The notes under the pieces are model-generated. The model saw nothing but the letters and a program-made list of their open reading frames with translations, had not been told where the DNA came from and searched no databases. 64,000 nucleotides of DNA from a virus. A program made the translations under genes and the position numbers. The stretch covers positions 117,689 through 181,688 of IMG/VR virus record IMGVR_UViG_3300042541_001760. The stretch is one strand, 5' to 3'. Positions 32,114 through 40,468 of this stretch are shown here, piece after piece (within the stretch, counting starts at the first letter, position 1; each line of letters starts with the position of its first letter).

Positions 32114-32312
32114 AAATGTAGTCGTAGTATTCTTCTTCTGATGTGTTTCCACCTCTGAAAATATAAGAATCGTATTCCTCTAAAAAATTCATTACGTGTT
32201 GTTTCTCCATTGCTTTGGCTTGCTGAATTTCATCATCTGTTACTACTTGAGAAAATCCTTGCTTGTTTAATTGGCTAACCAACCACTCAACTGCCGTTTG
32301 CTTATTTTCCAT
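32103..32312 (-). CDS. TAVEWL-family small protein (copy 3)
   Basis: 69 residues from MENKQTAVEWLVSQLNK, whose ATG directly follows the upstream stop (TAATATG). Signature second part: IQQAKAMEKQHVMNFL, then an acidic Tyr-rich tail. Confidence 0.65.
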   Translation of the reverse strand: MENKQTAVEWLVSQLNKQGFSQVVTDDEIQQAKAMEKQHVMNFLEEYDSYIFRGGNTSEEEYYDYIYGN

Positions 32313-32313
32313 A

Positions 32314-32571
32314 TTAGTATTTTTCAAAACTGTCTTCTAATTCTTTGAGTTCTTGAGTTAAATTTTTGTGATGTGATTTTAATATTTTATTAGTTAATTC
32401 TTTATCGTAAAATTCATATTCTCTTTTGTTAAATGAACCACGAGAAGTTCCTGATATTTTACAACTAACTCCACAACTTTTGGAAAGTGAATCAATCACA
32501 TTTAATTTTATTTTTATATTCTCAATTTTTGATTCGAGTTCCTTCAACTCCTTTAATTTTTCCTGTGTCAT
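32314..32571 (-). CDS. Coiled-coil protein inside the TAVEWL array
   Basis: 85 residues. Two helices (KLKELKELESKIENIKIKL and HHKNLTQELKELEDSF) with heptad spacing flank a short Cys-containing link (SCGVSCKISG). Possibly a dimeric adaptor. ATGA overlap with the gene at 32568. Confidence 0.55.
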   Translation of the reverse strand: MTQEKLKELKELESKIENIKIKLNVIDSLSKSCGVSCKISGTSRGSFNKREYEFYDKELTNKILKSHHKNLTQELKELEDSFEKY

Positions 32572-32783
32572 TTGGATTTTATATATTTAATGTAATTTTC
32601 TAAATGATTTGGGTTATTATCAAGACCTCTATTATATCCCGCCATATAAGCGAATCTAATTTTACTTTCTTCTATGTTTTCTTCCATCTTTTTGGCTTGT
32701 TCAAATAATGATGTGGGAATAAAATCAATCCCCTCCTCAATTTTCAATTGTTCAACCAACCACTCAACTGCCGTTTGTTTCAT
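32568..32783 (-). CDS. TAVEWL-family small protein (copy 4)
   Basis: 71 residues from MKQTAVEWLVEQLKIE; the longer in-frame start would overlap the upstream gene. Signature second part: FEQAKKMEENIEESK, then a Tyr-rich tail (FAYMAGYNRGLDNN) similar to copies in other Bacteroidota phages. Confidence 0.65.
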   Translation of the reverse strand: MKQTAVEWLVEQLKIEEGIDFIPTSLFEQAKKMEENIEESKIRFAYMAGYNRGLDNNPNHLENYIKYIKSK

Positions 32784-32790
32784 ATTTTTT

Positions 32791-33543
32791 CTATTTCTTT
32801 TTAAATTGTTCAAACCATTCATTAAAATCAGAAGAGTTTTTTGCAGCCATCCAAGCAGCTCTTAAATCTTCCTTACTATAACTTCTTTCTTGTTGCCATT
32901 TAATTATTTCTTTACAAACAGCAATCATTAACATTCCATTTGGAGTAGTAGTTTCAAATGATTTTGTATCTGCTCTTGTTTCATAACCAAAATTTGGTGC
33001 TAAATTCTCATAAGTATTATGAAATAAAATAGCTAATTGAACTTCTTCAAGTGTTTCTTGTTTAGGCTCTTCATATATCCCCAATTCTTCATCTCCTCTC
33101 ATCATGTCAATAAGATGTTGCTTTTGCTCTTCTTGTGGAATGATTCTTAATTTATATTCCCAACTTTTATCTAATGGGTAATTCCAATTTTTGTCAACCT
33201 TAACCTTCTCACAACTTGGATTCTTAACAAACCACTCTAAGAACTCATTATCGATATCTTGTACACCATCTTTGATTAAGTCTTGGTCTGTTGTTAGGAT
33301 GATTTTTTTACTTAAATGAAAAAGTTCATTATCACCTCTTCCTATCTTAAAAACTTTATTATTATAAATAACCCAATCTCCTTCTTTAATATCTTCATCA
33401 GAAGTGATGTAGATGTGTCGGTTTGTGTAAGAATCATTTTTACTTACAATATAACTTTGTACTAATCCTAATACAAAGTTAAAATTGGATCCAATTCTTA
33501 ACCTACTTGGTTTATCTGTTGGCAATACATATATGTTTTTCAT
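32791..33543 (-). CDS. KNIYVLPTDKPSRL family phage protein
   Basis: 250 residues from the ATG that overlaps the upstream TGA. N-terminal KNIYVLPTDKPSRLRIG, then IYITSDEDIKEGDWVIY, KKIILTTDQDLIKDGVQ, FLEWFVKNPSCEKVKVD, a Glu/Gln-rich link, and the C-terminal signature KWQQERSYSKEDLR to EWFEQFKKK. This modular family is frequent in flavobacterial phages and unassigned. Its C-terminal part is repeated as a separate gene at 35785. Confidence 0.75.
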   Translation of the reverse strand: MKNIYVLPTDKPSRLRIGSNFNFVLGLVQSYIVSKNDSYTNRHIYITSDEDIKEGDWVIYNNKVFKIGRGDNELFHLSKKIILTTDQDLIKDGVQDIDNEFLEWFVKNPSCEKVKVDKNWNYPLDKSWEYKLRIIPQEEQKQHLIDMMRGDEELGIYEEPKQETLEEVQLAILFHNTYENLAPNFGYETRADTKSFETTTPNGMLMIAVCKEIIKWQQERSYSKEDLRAAWMAAKNSSDFNEWFEQFKKK

Positions 33544-33902
33544 ATCCACTCCTTATCTTTTAAGTATTGTAAAAACGCCATTAAGAATTTAATATCTTCA
33601 CTTCCCAAATCAGGTAATTCTTTCCACGATCCAGAATCGTATTCTAAAATACCTCTCATCCAATTGTTATTATCCCAATTATCTTCCTTCCAAGGTTTGC
33701 TTCTTTTATCGGTAACTTTAATATCAACACCCTCATAAAAACCACCTTTATCATTACCAATTCTTGTTGCTTCATAAGAAAAGTTGGTGTTTTCCACATG
33801 ACATCCATGCGTTTCCATAACATCCAATTTAATTGGTTCATCGTTTTGGTTGTCCTCTTTGACATACCAAACTCCGTCTATTTGAATCCTATCTTTAATC
33901 AT
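33540..33902 (-). CDS. Hypothetical phage protein
   Basis: 120 residues from MIKDRIQIDGVWYVKED (ATGA overlap). Beta-rich: SYEATRIGNDKGGFYEG, VDIKVTDKRSKPWKED, and a helix MAFLQYLKDKEWI. Recognisable as a phage accessory protein by context only. Confidence 0.6.
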   Translation of the reverse strand: MIKDRIQIDGVWYVKEDNQNDEPIKLDVMETHGCHVENTNFSYEATRIGNDKGGFYEGVDIKVTDKRSKPWKEDNWDNNNWMRGILEYDSGSWKELPDLGSEDIKFLMAFLQYLKDKEWI

Positions 33903-34096
33903 AACCATCGTTGTTGTTCTTTGTTAATAATTTGCATTACTTCTTCTTGCGATTCTTTTACGTTATAAGTTCCTCTTACGGTTTGTATTCTTACGGTTTG
34001 TATTGTTGCGGTACCACCAATATCAACAATATTTCTTATATTGATGTATACAGGAAGGTCTGTACTTGTAGTTAATTTAATGAATATTTCTTTCAT
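33899..34096 (-). CDS. FlbD-like small protein
   Basis: 65 residues: IFIKLTTSTDLPVYINIRNI, then TVRIQTVRGTYNVKESQEEV. Paralogue of the protein at 31032. ATGA overlaps on both sides place it firmly in the operon. Confidence 0.65.
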   Translation of the reverse strand: MKEIFIKLTTSTDLPVYINIRNIVDIGGTATIQTVRIQTVRGTYNVKESQEEVMQIINKEQQRWL

Positions 34097-34515
34097 TGTT
34101 GTTTCGTTTTTACAATTTCTATTAATTTTTTAAGACAAGCAAGTTCTGCTTCTTCGTATGTATCTAACCCAGGTCGAGATGGATGCCATTTACCATTAAT
34201 ACTATAAACGTAATATCTTTTGTGGTCATATCCTTTTCCTTCTACAACGCCAAATAAATCATACTTCTCTCTAAACCATCTAAATGCTTGTGAGAATGTT
34301 GGTGCAGTTACAACTATTTTATTTGGATTATCAATATCATGATTACTAAGAGTATGAAAACCAAATCTTTGATAGTATGGTTCAACACCACCTAATTCTT
34401 CCATACCTAAATTAATACCCCTGAGTTCACCATCAACATAATATCCAAAACAAGGTTCATCAAATCCTAATTCTTTTAAAGCAAATGCTTGTTCGTACGG
34501 GATGAAGTCTTTCAT
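34093..34515 (-). CDS. KDFIPYEQA family phage protein
   Basis: 140 residues. MKDFIPYEQAFALKELGFDE, CFGYY, then SQAFRWFREKYDLFG and a C-terminal TYEEAELACLKKLIEIVK. This is a family I associate with flavobacterial phages, function unknown. In the long operon 31-38 kb. Confidence 0.7.
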   Translation of the reverse strand: MKDFIPYEQAFALKELGFDEPCFGYYVDGELRGINLGMEELGGVEPYYQRFGFHTLSNHDIDNPNKIVVTAPTFSQAFRWFREKYDLFGVVEGKGYDHKRYYVYSINGKWHPSRPGLDTYEEAELACLKKLIEIVKTKQQ

Positions 34516-34517
34516 AG

Positions 34518-34712
34518 TTATTTAATATCTTCGTTAATTGATTCCACAGGTTGTTCCCAAGTTCTACAAAAGAAGTATTCACCCAAGTTGTCTATTTCTT
34601 TTTGTGGATATCCTTCTTCCACAAGCCACTTCAATTGGTCATTAATTCTATCATCAGGAATTGGTTTAGGAAATCCGTATTTCCATCCTGAAGGGGGATC
34701 TATCATTTTCAT
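34518..34712 (-). CDS. MIDPPSGWKYGFPKP family small protein
   Basis: 64 residues: IDPPSGWKYGFPKPIPDD, LKWLVEEGYPQKEIDNLG, FFCRTWEQP. Typical flavobacterial phage small gene of unknown role. First gene after a terminator, with TATCTTTG 4 nt before the ATG; a second ATG lies 6 nt inside. Confidence 0.7.
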   Translation of the reverse strand: MKMIDPPSGWKYGFPKPIPDDRINDQLKWLVEEGYPQKEIDNLGEYFFCRTWEQPVESINEDIK

Positions 34713-34716
34713 ATGT

Positions 34717-34724
34717 CAAAGATA
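34717..34724 (-). promoter_or_regulatory. Host-type -7 element TATCTTTG, 4 nt before ATG
   Basis: Coding strand TATCTTTG-ACAT-ATG. It drives the next stretch of small genes and lies just beyond the terminator at 34743. Confidence 0.55.
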
Positions 34725-34742
34725 TACAAAATATTTGACATA

Positions 34743-34773
34743 AAAAAACCCCATCATTATTTTGTGGGGTTTT
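34743..34773 (-). terminator. Rho-independent terminator (minus strand)
   Basis: Minus strand AAAACCCCAC-loop-GATGGGGTTTTTTT, directly after the gene at 34781. Confidence 0.8.
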
Positions 34774-34780
34774 AATTGTA

Positions 34781-35314
34781 TTATTCTCCGATCCAAGCCT
34801 TTATTTTAACTTTTCTCCATTTCTTATAGTTATTCGTACCATCCGAACCTAAAGAAAGTATTGACATTGTTCTATGCCAACCCTCCATTAAATCATATCC
34901 CTTATTTGTTTTTATTAAGATGACAGGTTCGTTATTACCTTCACCATATTTATCCATAAGTTCTTTTTGTTTCTCATTTCTTTGGATATCGTTCGGAACT
35001 CCTTCCTCTTCCTTTTGTCCCATTTTTCTTCTAACCATATCTCTCTGTGATGACTTAGTGAAGTCGGATATGTTAACCGTAATAACTTTCTTGCTCCATT
35101 GTAGGTCTATGAAATCCTCAAATTGCTCGTAAATATCATCGTCATCCGCACCTTCATTAGATAACCTCTCAAACTCTGTCTTGAAGAATCCATCCTTTAC
35201 ATAAAATAACTCCTTGAAAACATATTCTGGTGTTGAGTCAAAGAAGGGTCTCATCTCGGAGTATGTACCCTTATCTCTTATCTCTTTTAATACTTTCTTT
35301 ATTAAACCTCTCAT
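34781..35314 (-). CDS. ParB-like (GWHR) protein with leader MRGLIKKVLKE
   Basis: 177 residues from the ATG preceded by TATTTATT, not the GTG upstream. Short leader ending LKE. N-terminal YSEMRPFFDSTPEYVFKEL. The C-terminal part has PVILIKTNKGYDLMEGWHRT, the strand-GxHR pattern of ParB/sulfiredoxin-like domains, here with W in the motif. Could be an NTP-binding or nuclease-like protein. The leader makes a virion link possible. Confidence 0.65.
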   Translation of the reverse strand: MRGLIKKVLKEIRDKGTYSEMRPFFDSTPEYVFKELFYVKDGFFKTEFERLSNEGADDDDIYEQFEDFIDLQWSKKVITVNISDFTKSSQRDMVRRKMGQKEEEGVPNDIQRNEKQKELMDKYGEGNNEPVILIKTNKGYDLMEGWHRTMSILSLGSDGTNNYKKWRKVKIKAWIGE

Positions 35315-35369
35315 AATGTAATAAATACCCACATATCATTAATTACTTCTTTATGTGATGGTATATCCA

Positions 35370-35498
35370 TTAATTTTTTTCGTTAATTCGTTTCAACAAC
35401 TTTGATATGATATCATCATTGAATTTTATTACCTTTGTATTCTTATTTATGTTCTCTTTGTTACCTCTTGGTTTCTGTGGATTCTTAGATTTTCCCAT
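35370..35498 (-). CDS. Small basic protein
   Basis: 42 residues: MGKSKNPQKPRGNKENINKN then TKVIKFNDDIISKLLKRINEKN. The C-terminal half has the strand-helix look of a ribbon-helix-helix N-terminus. Too short for ordinary ORF lists but fills an otherwise empty gap. Confidence 0.5.
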   Translation of the reverse strand: MGKSKNPQKPRGNKENINKNTKVIKFNDDIISKLLKRINEKN

Positions 35499-35536
35499 GA
35501 TTAGTGTTTTACCATAAATATTACAACTTACAGTAA

Positions 35537-35788
35537 TTAACTAATAATTTCAATTTCGTCCATCTTATATCTTACACCACTACTAGAAATTACGCAGTAT
35601 ATATCCTCTTTATCGTATTCTCTATGAAATGGTATTGTCCCTTTGTGAGTTTCTATGAATTTTATTGGTTCTCCAAGACCTTTTACACGTACGTGACTCT
35701 TTACCACATCAGCAATTTCATCGGTCCAATCGGATAATCCTGAATATTTGGACTTGTATTTGAATTTACAACCTATGAGATGTTTCAT
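35537..35788 (-). CDS. Small beta-rich hypothetical protein
   Basis: 83 residues: CKFKYKSKYSGLSDWTDEI, VRVKGLGEPIKFIETHKG, DIYCVISSSGVRYKMDEIEI. Probably a small barrel. ATGA overlap with the gene at 35785. Confidence 0.6.
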   Translation of the reverse strand: MKHLIGCKFKYKSKYSGLSDWTDEIADVVKSHVRVKGLGEPIKFIETHKGTIPFHREYDKEDIYCVISSSGVRYKMDEIEIIS

Positions 35789-36063
35789 TTATTTTTAAAT
35801 TGTTCAAACCATTGATTGAATTCTTCTTCAAATGTTTCTTCTATATTAGGATTGTTACCTTGGGCGTACTCTCCATTCCAACCTTCTCCTGTTGATTTGA
35901 TTGCTGAGAAATAAGCAGTTTTTAAATCTTCCTCACTATACATTCTTTCTTCTTGCCATTTAGCACCATTGAAGAAATCATTTGCCGAACCTACATAACC
36001 ATAAGGTATTGGATAATCTATATTACCATAAGATGCCGCTGCTTCTTCAAGTGTTTCTTTCAT
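35785..36063 (-). CDS. GAKWQEERMYSEE family protein (C-terminal module of the KNIYVLP family)
   Basis: 92 residues: KETLEEAAASYG, FFNGAKWQEERMYSEEDL, ending in EEFNQWFEQFKNK. It matches the C-terminal half of the protein at 32791, so this module exists both fused and alone. Confidence 0.7.
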   Translation of the reverse strand: MKETLEEAAASYGNIDYPIPYGYVGSANDFFNGAKWQEERMYSEEDLKTAYFSAIKSTGEGWNGEYAQGNNPNIEETFEEEFNQWFEQFKNK

Positions 36064-36070
36064 AACTTTT

Positions 36071-36289
36071 TTATTTTAAACTACGGATGATGTCAAATAT
36101 TTGTGAGTCGGCCTTCATAAGCAAACTCTTATTAAAATCAAATGGAACTTCATATGTGTATGTTCGGGTTAAGATTCTTCCCGTCCCATTACACTTACCA
36201 CAAACATTATTATCAAACTCATTTGTAATACGTTCTCTGACGATTAACTCACCATTACCACTACAATTAGGACATATCTTGATTTCCAT
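36071..36289 (-). CDS. DnaJ-type zinc-finger protein
   Basis: 72 residues with two CxxCxGxG units: CPNCSGNG at ~6-13 and CGKCNGTG at ~31-38, a single zinc site as in DnaJ cysteine-rich domains. No J domain. Possibly a folding or RNA-related helper. A TACCTTTG element lies ~35 nt upstream. Confidence 0.75.
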   Translation of the reverse strand: MEIKICPNCSGNGELIVRERITNEFDNNVCGKCNGTGRILTRTYTYEVPFDFNKSLLMKADSQIFDIIRSLK

Positions 36290-36333
36290 AGGTTAGTTTT
36301 TTAGTTTGTGTTTCACAAAGGTAATGATAATTT

Positions 36334-36564
36334 TTAACTTTTCCTATGTAAGACAAAAGTTTTTATTCCGAACATATTTAGGTAATGGGTCAGAACTTCT
36401 CTGAGATTACCACTATATTTATACCCTGGTTGTATAACATAAATCACCCTAAGAGCGTTTTTAGATTGGATCATATCATCCAATTTTATTTCGTAATTAC
36501 CACTATAACCATCAACTTTAATGACTTTACCGATTAGTGATTTTTTAGCCAACTCTATGTTCAT
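36334..36564 (-). CDS. Small protein, LNMFGI pair (copy 1)
   Basis: 76 residues from MNIELAKKSLIGKV. The longer start would overlap the previous gene. C-terminal NLREVLTHYLNMFGIKTFVL matches the protein at 36611 (YIREVLKYHLNMFGIVNFII). A tandem duplicate pair of unknown role. Confidence 0.6.
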   Translation of the reverse strand: MNIELAKKSLIGKVIKVDGYSGNYEIKLDDMIQSKNALRVIYVIQPGYKYSGNLREVLTHYLNMFGIKTFVLHRKS

Positions 36565-36610
36565 AACTTTATTTTTTGTAAACCTACAAAAAATAATTGA
36601 CATTACCAAA

Positions 36611-36862
36611 TTATTCAGAAGAGTCAACGTATATAATAAAATTAACAATACCAAACATATTTAAATGGTATTTTAGTACTTCACGAATATAACTCGCACT
36701 TGAGAATTTATCTTTTTCAAATCGTATTATGATTTCATACTTGTCGTCATGCGGTAATTTTATTATCGCCATTATTAATAAATAATATTCGCCAAATATC
36801 TTATCATTTATCTTAAAGACCTTATCTTTGACGTATTTCTTGGCAATATCAACATTTGTCAT
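36611..36862 (-). CDS. Small protein, LNMFGI pair (copy 2)
   Basis: 83 residues: DIAKKYVKDKVFKINDKIFG, strands, then the shared REVLKYHLNMFGI helix. ATGA overlap with the upstream micro-memb gene at 36859. Confidence 0.6.
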   Translation of the reverse strand: MTNVDIAKKYVKDKVFKINDKIFGEYYLLIMAIIKLPHDDKYEIIIRFEKDKFSSASYIREVLKYHLNMFGIVNFIIYVDSSE

Positions 36863-36939
36863 AACTTTTTTCTATTGGCGATAAGAAGTATTGCGTATAT
36901 AACCGAAACTACACCCCAAATATATAGTAATACCTCCAT
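36859..36939 (-). CDS. 26-residue membrane peptide
   Basis: MEVLLYIWGVVSVIYAILLI then ANRKKL: a single transmembrane helix with a positive C-terminus. Its TGA overlaps the next ATG (ATGA), as for verified genes around it, which supports translation. Confidence 0.5.
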   Translation of the reverse strand: MEVLLYIWGVVSVIYAILLIANRKKL

Positions 36940-36946
36940 CTTAGTT

Positions 36947-37156
36947 TCAGAATATTAACTTAGCCTTACCATCAATAACATCGTAGGAGAAGAATTTAAA
37001 CTCGTGGTCTTTTTGATTAATCTTATCAATACTCTCAGGATGTAATGGAAGTTCCAAATCGTATTTCACATTCTCATCTATCCAATAATTTTGACTCTTT
37101 AATATCTTCCAAGTAAATTCATTTCCCTTCTTAATTTTTCTTAATACTCCCTTCAT
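36947..37156 (-). CDS. MKG-family small protein (short form)
   Basis: 69 residues: MKGVLRKIKKGNEFTWKIL, LELPLHPESIDKINQKD, then IDGKAKLIF. The minimal form of the family seen at 31318 and 49985. Confidence 0.65.
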   Translation of the reverse strand: MKGVLRKIKKGNEFTWKILKSQNYWIDENVKYDLELPLHPESIDKINQKDHEFKFFSYDVIDGKAKLIF

Positions 37157-37165
37157 AATACGTTT

Positions 37166-38038
37166 TTAAAATTTTTTAAAGTTATAATCTTTTATATGTT
37201 CCTTCACTGATTTATAGTGTTCAATAATTTCTTCACTAACGTAAGCATTTTCTAAAGCCGTAAGTATTTCGTCAGCAACTTTTGTTGACATAATTACTAT
37301 ATCCATCTGTGATATATGGAAACGATAATTCTTAAAGTAACTCACTATTCTTTCCGCATCTTCATATGGTGTTGAATAAACCCGAATATTCTCATATGCT
37401 CCATCAGGACCAATTTGAAAGTCATCACTCACATAAGGTGGTTTAGCGTCAAGCATCGCCTCGTATTTTTCCTTGGCAGATATCAATGCTTCGTTTGGTT
37501 CGGGGGATTCATATTCCACCTCATTAAGGTAATAGGAGAATCCTTTACTATCGTAATCACCATACTCTTTGTTATCGGTTAAGTCCTTACCATCATATGT
37601 AAAATCTGTAATTATTTCAAGATTCTCACATAAATCAAGTACAACGGGTTTTAGTTTTCCAATGTCAAACTCATCCTCAATATCAATTTCATAATTCAGG
37701 ATATTACCCTTAACTTGGTCACTAATGATTAGGTAATTATCGTCACGATAAATTGACGTATAATCATAATCATCAAAATAGTATTCTATGAGCTCTAATG
37801 TTTTATTATCATCAACATATCTAATCGTTATATTATAGTTTTCAGAGTCATTATAGAACCCCGTATGGACTAAATCAGTGTCAAATACATCATCAATTGA
37901 TAAGATATTGGCAACATCGTCAATTGAATCAACATTCATTTCAATCTCATTGTCAATTAAATCATTTTTTTGGAACTCAGTTATCTTATGGACATAACAA
38001 TCCACACCGCGACCTGTTATTTCTATTTTATATTTCAT
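37166..38038 (-). CDS. Acidic hypothetical protein
   Basis: 290 residues, very acidic (many Asp, Tyr): DDVANILSIDDVFDTDLV, YYFDDYDYTSIYRDDNYLI. The C-terminal half is helical (NEALISAKEKYEAMLDAK). Could mimic DNA charge, but no known inhibitor family is recognised. It is next to the methyltransferase gene. Confidence 0.6.
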   Translation of the reverse strand: MKYKIEITGRGVDCYVHKITEFQKNDLIDNEIEMNVDSIDDVANILSIDDVFDTDLVHTGFYNDSENYNITIRYVDDNKTLELIEYYFDDYDYTSIYRDDNYLIISDQVKGNILNYEIDIEDEFDIGKLKPVVLDLCENLEIITDFTYDGKDLTDNKEYGDYDSKGFSYYLNEVEYESPEPNEALISAKEKYEAMLDAKPPYVSDDFQIGPDGAYENIRVYSTPYEDAERIVSYFKNYRFHISQMDIVIMSTKVADEILTALENAYVSEEIIEHYKSVKEHIKDYNFKKF

Positions 38039-38061
38039 AGTTAAATGATAATTATAATTTT

Positions 38062-38703
38062 TTACACTTTCAATCTGTTCTCAATAATTTTACAATAAGT
38101 CCCATCAACTTCATAACCGATCGTATCATAACCCAAATCCTGAGCAACCTTTAATGTTGTTCCACTACCGGCAAAGATATCAATAATGGTTTCACCCTCC
38201 TTTGCGGTTGTTAAGATTATTTTCCTAATAACTTCTTCGGGTATCTGACAAGGATGTTCAGTTTTTTCCTTACTTACATTCTTAACTTGGTTAATCTCCC
38301 ACCAATCATATAACTTAGCACCCGTCTTACCCTCAGATATTCTCTGTTGTATTCTTTTATCTTTAAGGTTTTTATATGGTTGTAGAACTTTCTTAAAGTC
38401 AGGTTTACATCCCCACCAAGAGATTAATCTGCTCTGTTTCCCTGTGTTTGAATTATATACCCAACAAACAACTTGGTCACACTTTTCCTTGATTGCTCTC
38501 GGTAATAAATTAATTGTTTCTTCGGGGTAATGAATGATAACACAAGGCGTTGGAATGTGTGATAACAACTCCACATAATCCTCCTCGGACATTCTATCTT
38601 TATATTCGTTATATGCGTAACCTTGATTGTATGGTGGGTCGGTTATTACTAAACCATCAGGTATTTCACACTCTCTAAAATCTTCATTAATTATTTTAAC
38701 CAT
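38062..38703 (-). CDS. DNA methyltransferase (DPPY, likely N6-adenine)
   Basis: 213 residues. Catalytic motif IV DPPY near residue 23 and, at the C-terminus, motif I IDIFAGSGTTLKVAQ, the order of beta-class enzymes. TEHPCQIPEEVIRKII is the usual motif X region. The short target-recognition part suggests a small phage orphan enzyme for self-modification against host restriction. No matching endonuclease gene is nearby. Confidence 0.88.
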   Translation of the reverse strand: MVKIINEDFRECEIPDGLVITDPPYNQGYAYNEYKDRMSEEDYVELLSHIPTPCVIIHYPEETINLLPRAIKEKCDQVVCWVYNSNTGKQSRLISWWGCKPDFKKVLQPYKNLKDKRIQQRISEGKTGAKLYDWWEINQVKNVSKEKTEHPCQIPEEVIRKIILTTAKEGETIIDIFAGSGTTLKVAQDLGYDTIGYEVDGTYCKIIENRLKV

Positions 38704-38726
38704 TGGATAATGATAATGATTATCCT

Positions 38727-39044
38727 CTAATAAGTCAAACCTCCCATTACTGGTGTTACATTATCTAAGTTATAAGTTTCTTTCAACCACCCCTTCAAAA
38801 TTAATCTCTCATCATCCTGACTAAGATGGAAAATAGATTCAACTTTTGACCAAATATGTTTATAACTAATAAAAATAAATCCATTTTTTTCATTGTGTTC
38901 CATTACTAACTCATGATCGGAATTCAAATAAAATACTTTATTAGAAAAATTATTATATTTGTTTGGTGTTAAATTACCGTAGTGTTGTTTTAACCACTTG
39001 ATAGCCACCCTATATAACTGATCCTTATTTACCTGTATGTCCAT
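38727..39044 (-). CDS. MDIQV-family paralogue 1
   Basis: 105 residues: MDIQVNKDQLYRVAIKWLKQ, YGNLTP, strands VFYLNSDHELVMEHNEK, IWSKVESIFHLSQDDERL, GWLKETYNLDNV. First and last thirds conserved, middle variable. TATTTATA-GATT-ATG. Function unknown. Confidence 0.75.
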   Translation of the reverse strand: MDIQVNKDQLYRVAIKWLKQHYGNLTPNKYNNFSNKVFYLNSDHELVMEHNEKNGFIFISYKHIWSKVESIFHLSQDDERLILKGWLKETYNLDNVTPVMGGLTY

Positions 39045-39062
39045 AATCTATAAATACCTTAA

Positions 39063-39371
39063 TTAAGGACTATAAGGTCTAAAACCACCCAATTTGTAAG
39101 TCTCTTTCAACCATTTATGAATAATTGATTCGCTATCTTCATAACTAAGATTAAAAATAGTTTTTATTTGTTCAAAAATTAAATCGTCAATATAAATATA
39201 TTTACCATATTTAGCTTTAAGGTGGGACATCATAATCTCATCACTTGAATTTACATAAAACATTTCGTCAGGATGATCATCAAACTCCTTTTGTTTTAAA
39301 TCACCATAGTATATGTTTAACCACTTTATAGCCACTCTCTCTAACTGATCCTTATTTACTTGTATGTCCAT
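39063..39371 (-). CDS. MDIQV-family paralogue 2
   Basis: 102 residues: MDIQVNKDQLERVAIKWLNI, then MFYVNSSDEIMMSH, FEQIKTIFNLSYEDSESII and KWLKETYKLGG. The Trp-Ser of the IWSK motif is lost. TATTTATA-TATT-ATG. Confidence 0.75.
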   Translation of the reverse strand: MDIQVNKDQLERVAIKWLNIYYGDLKQKEFDDHPDEMFYVNSSDEIMMSHLKAKYGKYIYIDDLIFEQIKTIFNLSYEDSESIIHKWLKETYKLGGFRPYSP

Positions 39372-39385
39372 AATATATAAATACC

Positions 39386-39739
39386 TTAACTATCCCAATC
39401 CGTAATCTCATCAAACCCCCAATTATTCTTTAGTGGTGTTACATCATCATCCAATCCGTATGTTTCTTTTAACCAAACGTTAATAATTGATTGTACTTCC
39501 AAATATTTAAGATGAAAAATGGAGTGAAGTTTTGACCATATACGGTCATTATCAATAAGAATATCTTTACGATGTCTAAGAATGTAATCGTATTCCATTA
39601 TTATTTCATTTTTGTTATTAACAAAAAAGATAGTATATGGCACGTTTGTATGTTTTTTTGGTGTTAGATTACCATAGTGTTGATTTAACCACTTTATAAC
39701 TACTCTCTCTAACTGATGTCTATTTACCTGTATGTCCAT
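39386..39739 (-). CDS. MDIQV-family paralogue 3
   Basis: 117 residues: MDIQVNRHQLERVVIKWLNQ, HYGNLTPKKH, IFFVNNKNEIIMEYD, IWSKLHSIFHLKYLEVQSII, VWLKETYGLDD. It has a longer acidic tail. Confidence 0.75.
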   Translation of the reverse strand: MDIQVNRHQLERVVIKWLNQHYGNLTPKKHTNVPYTIFFVNNKNEIIMEYDYILRHRKDILIDNDRIWSKLHSIFHLKYLEVQSIINVWLKETYGLDDDVTPLKNNWGFDEITDWDS

Positions 39740-39745
39740 AATATC

Positions 39746-40087
39746 TTATTCAAAACCAAAATTTAATGCTAAACGAGTCTGGCTTACCGTTATTCCCTCT
39801 AAGTTATATGTTTCTTTCAACCATACCTCTAATATTGATTGGATTTCATTATACTTAATATGGAAGATGTCTGTTATTTTTGACCAAAGGATATCACTAT
39901 CAACCCAAACAGTGGGTTCATATTTATTATCCTTTTCATATTCTAATACGGTTACCCCTCGTTTATCTACGTAAAATACTTTACCAGGGATATTCAAATA
40001 CGTTTTTGTTGTTAAGTCACCATAGTATATGTTTAACCACTTGATAACTACCCTAAACATTTGTTCTTTATTTACCTGTATGTCCAT
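39746..40087 (-). CDS. MDIQV-family paralogue 4
   Basis: 113 residues: MDIQVNKEQMFRVVIKWLNI, YYGDLTTKTY, VFYVDKRGVTVLEYEKD, LWSKITDIFHIKYNEIQSIL, WLKETYNLEGI. Confidence 0.75.
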   Translation of the reverse strand: MDIQVNKEQMFRVVIKWLNIYYGDLTTKTYLNIPGKVFYVDKRGVTVLEYEKDNKYEPTVWVDSDILWSKITDIFHIKYNEIQSILEVWLKETYNLEGITVSQTRLALNFGFE

Positions 40088-40093
40088 TATTTA

Positions 40094-40453
40094 TTAGTTT
40101 TTTTTATTAAGGCTATCCGCAACCTTCCTCCAACGGAACTCGTAAAACCCTGAATCACTGGAAGGTCTAACATCTTTTAATCCGTAAGTATCTCTCAACC
40201 ATACCTGCATAATTGATTGAGTATCCATTTCATTAAGGTGAAAGATAGATTCTATCATTAACCAAATATCAGTATCAACCCAAACATCTTCATGTTCTGG
40301 AACCCACTCCATTATAACTTTATTTTTGGGATCAACATAAAATAACGATTCAGAATAAGTATTATGTTCTACAGGTCTTAAATTACCAAAGTATTTATTT
40401 AACCACTTGATAACTACCCTATATACTTGTTCTTCATTTACCTCTATATCCAT
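40094..40453 (-). CDS. MDIQV-family paralogue 5
   Basis: 119 residues: MDIEVNEEQVYRVVIKWLNK, YFGNLRPVEH, LFYVDPKNKVIMEW, WLMIESIFHLNEMDTQSIM, WLRDTYGLKDV, with a basic tail. The N-terminus is slightly diverged (DIEVNEEQ). Confidence 0.75.
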   Translation of the reverse strand: MDIEVNEEQVYRVVIKWLNKYFGNLRPVEHNTYSESLFYVDPKNKVIMEWVPEHEDVWVDTDIWLMIESIFHLNEMDTQSIMQVWLRDTYGLKDVRPSSDSGFYEFRWRKVADSLNKKN

Positions 40454-40468
40454 AATTTATCCTAAATA

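Noticed and set aside
35311-35370. 19-codon minus-strand ORF (MDIPSHKEV…)
   Set aside because: It overlaps the TATTTATT element of the next gene and has no features; the overlap with its neighbours looks accidental.
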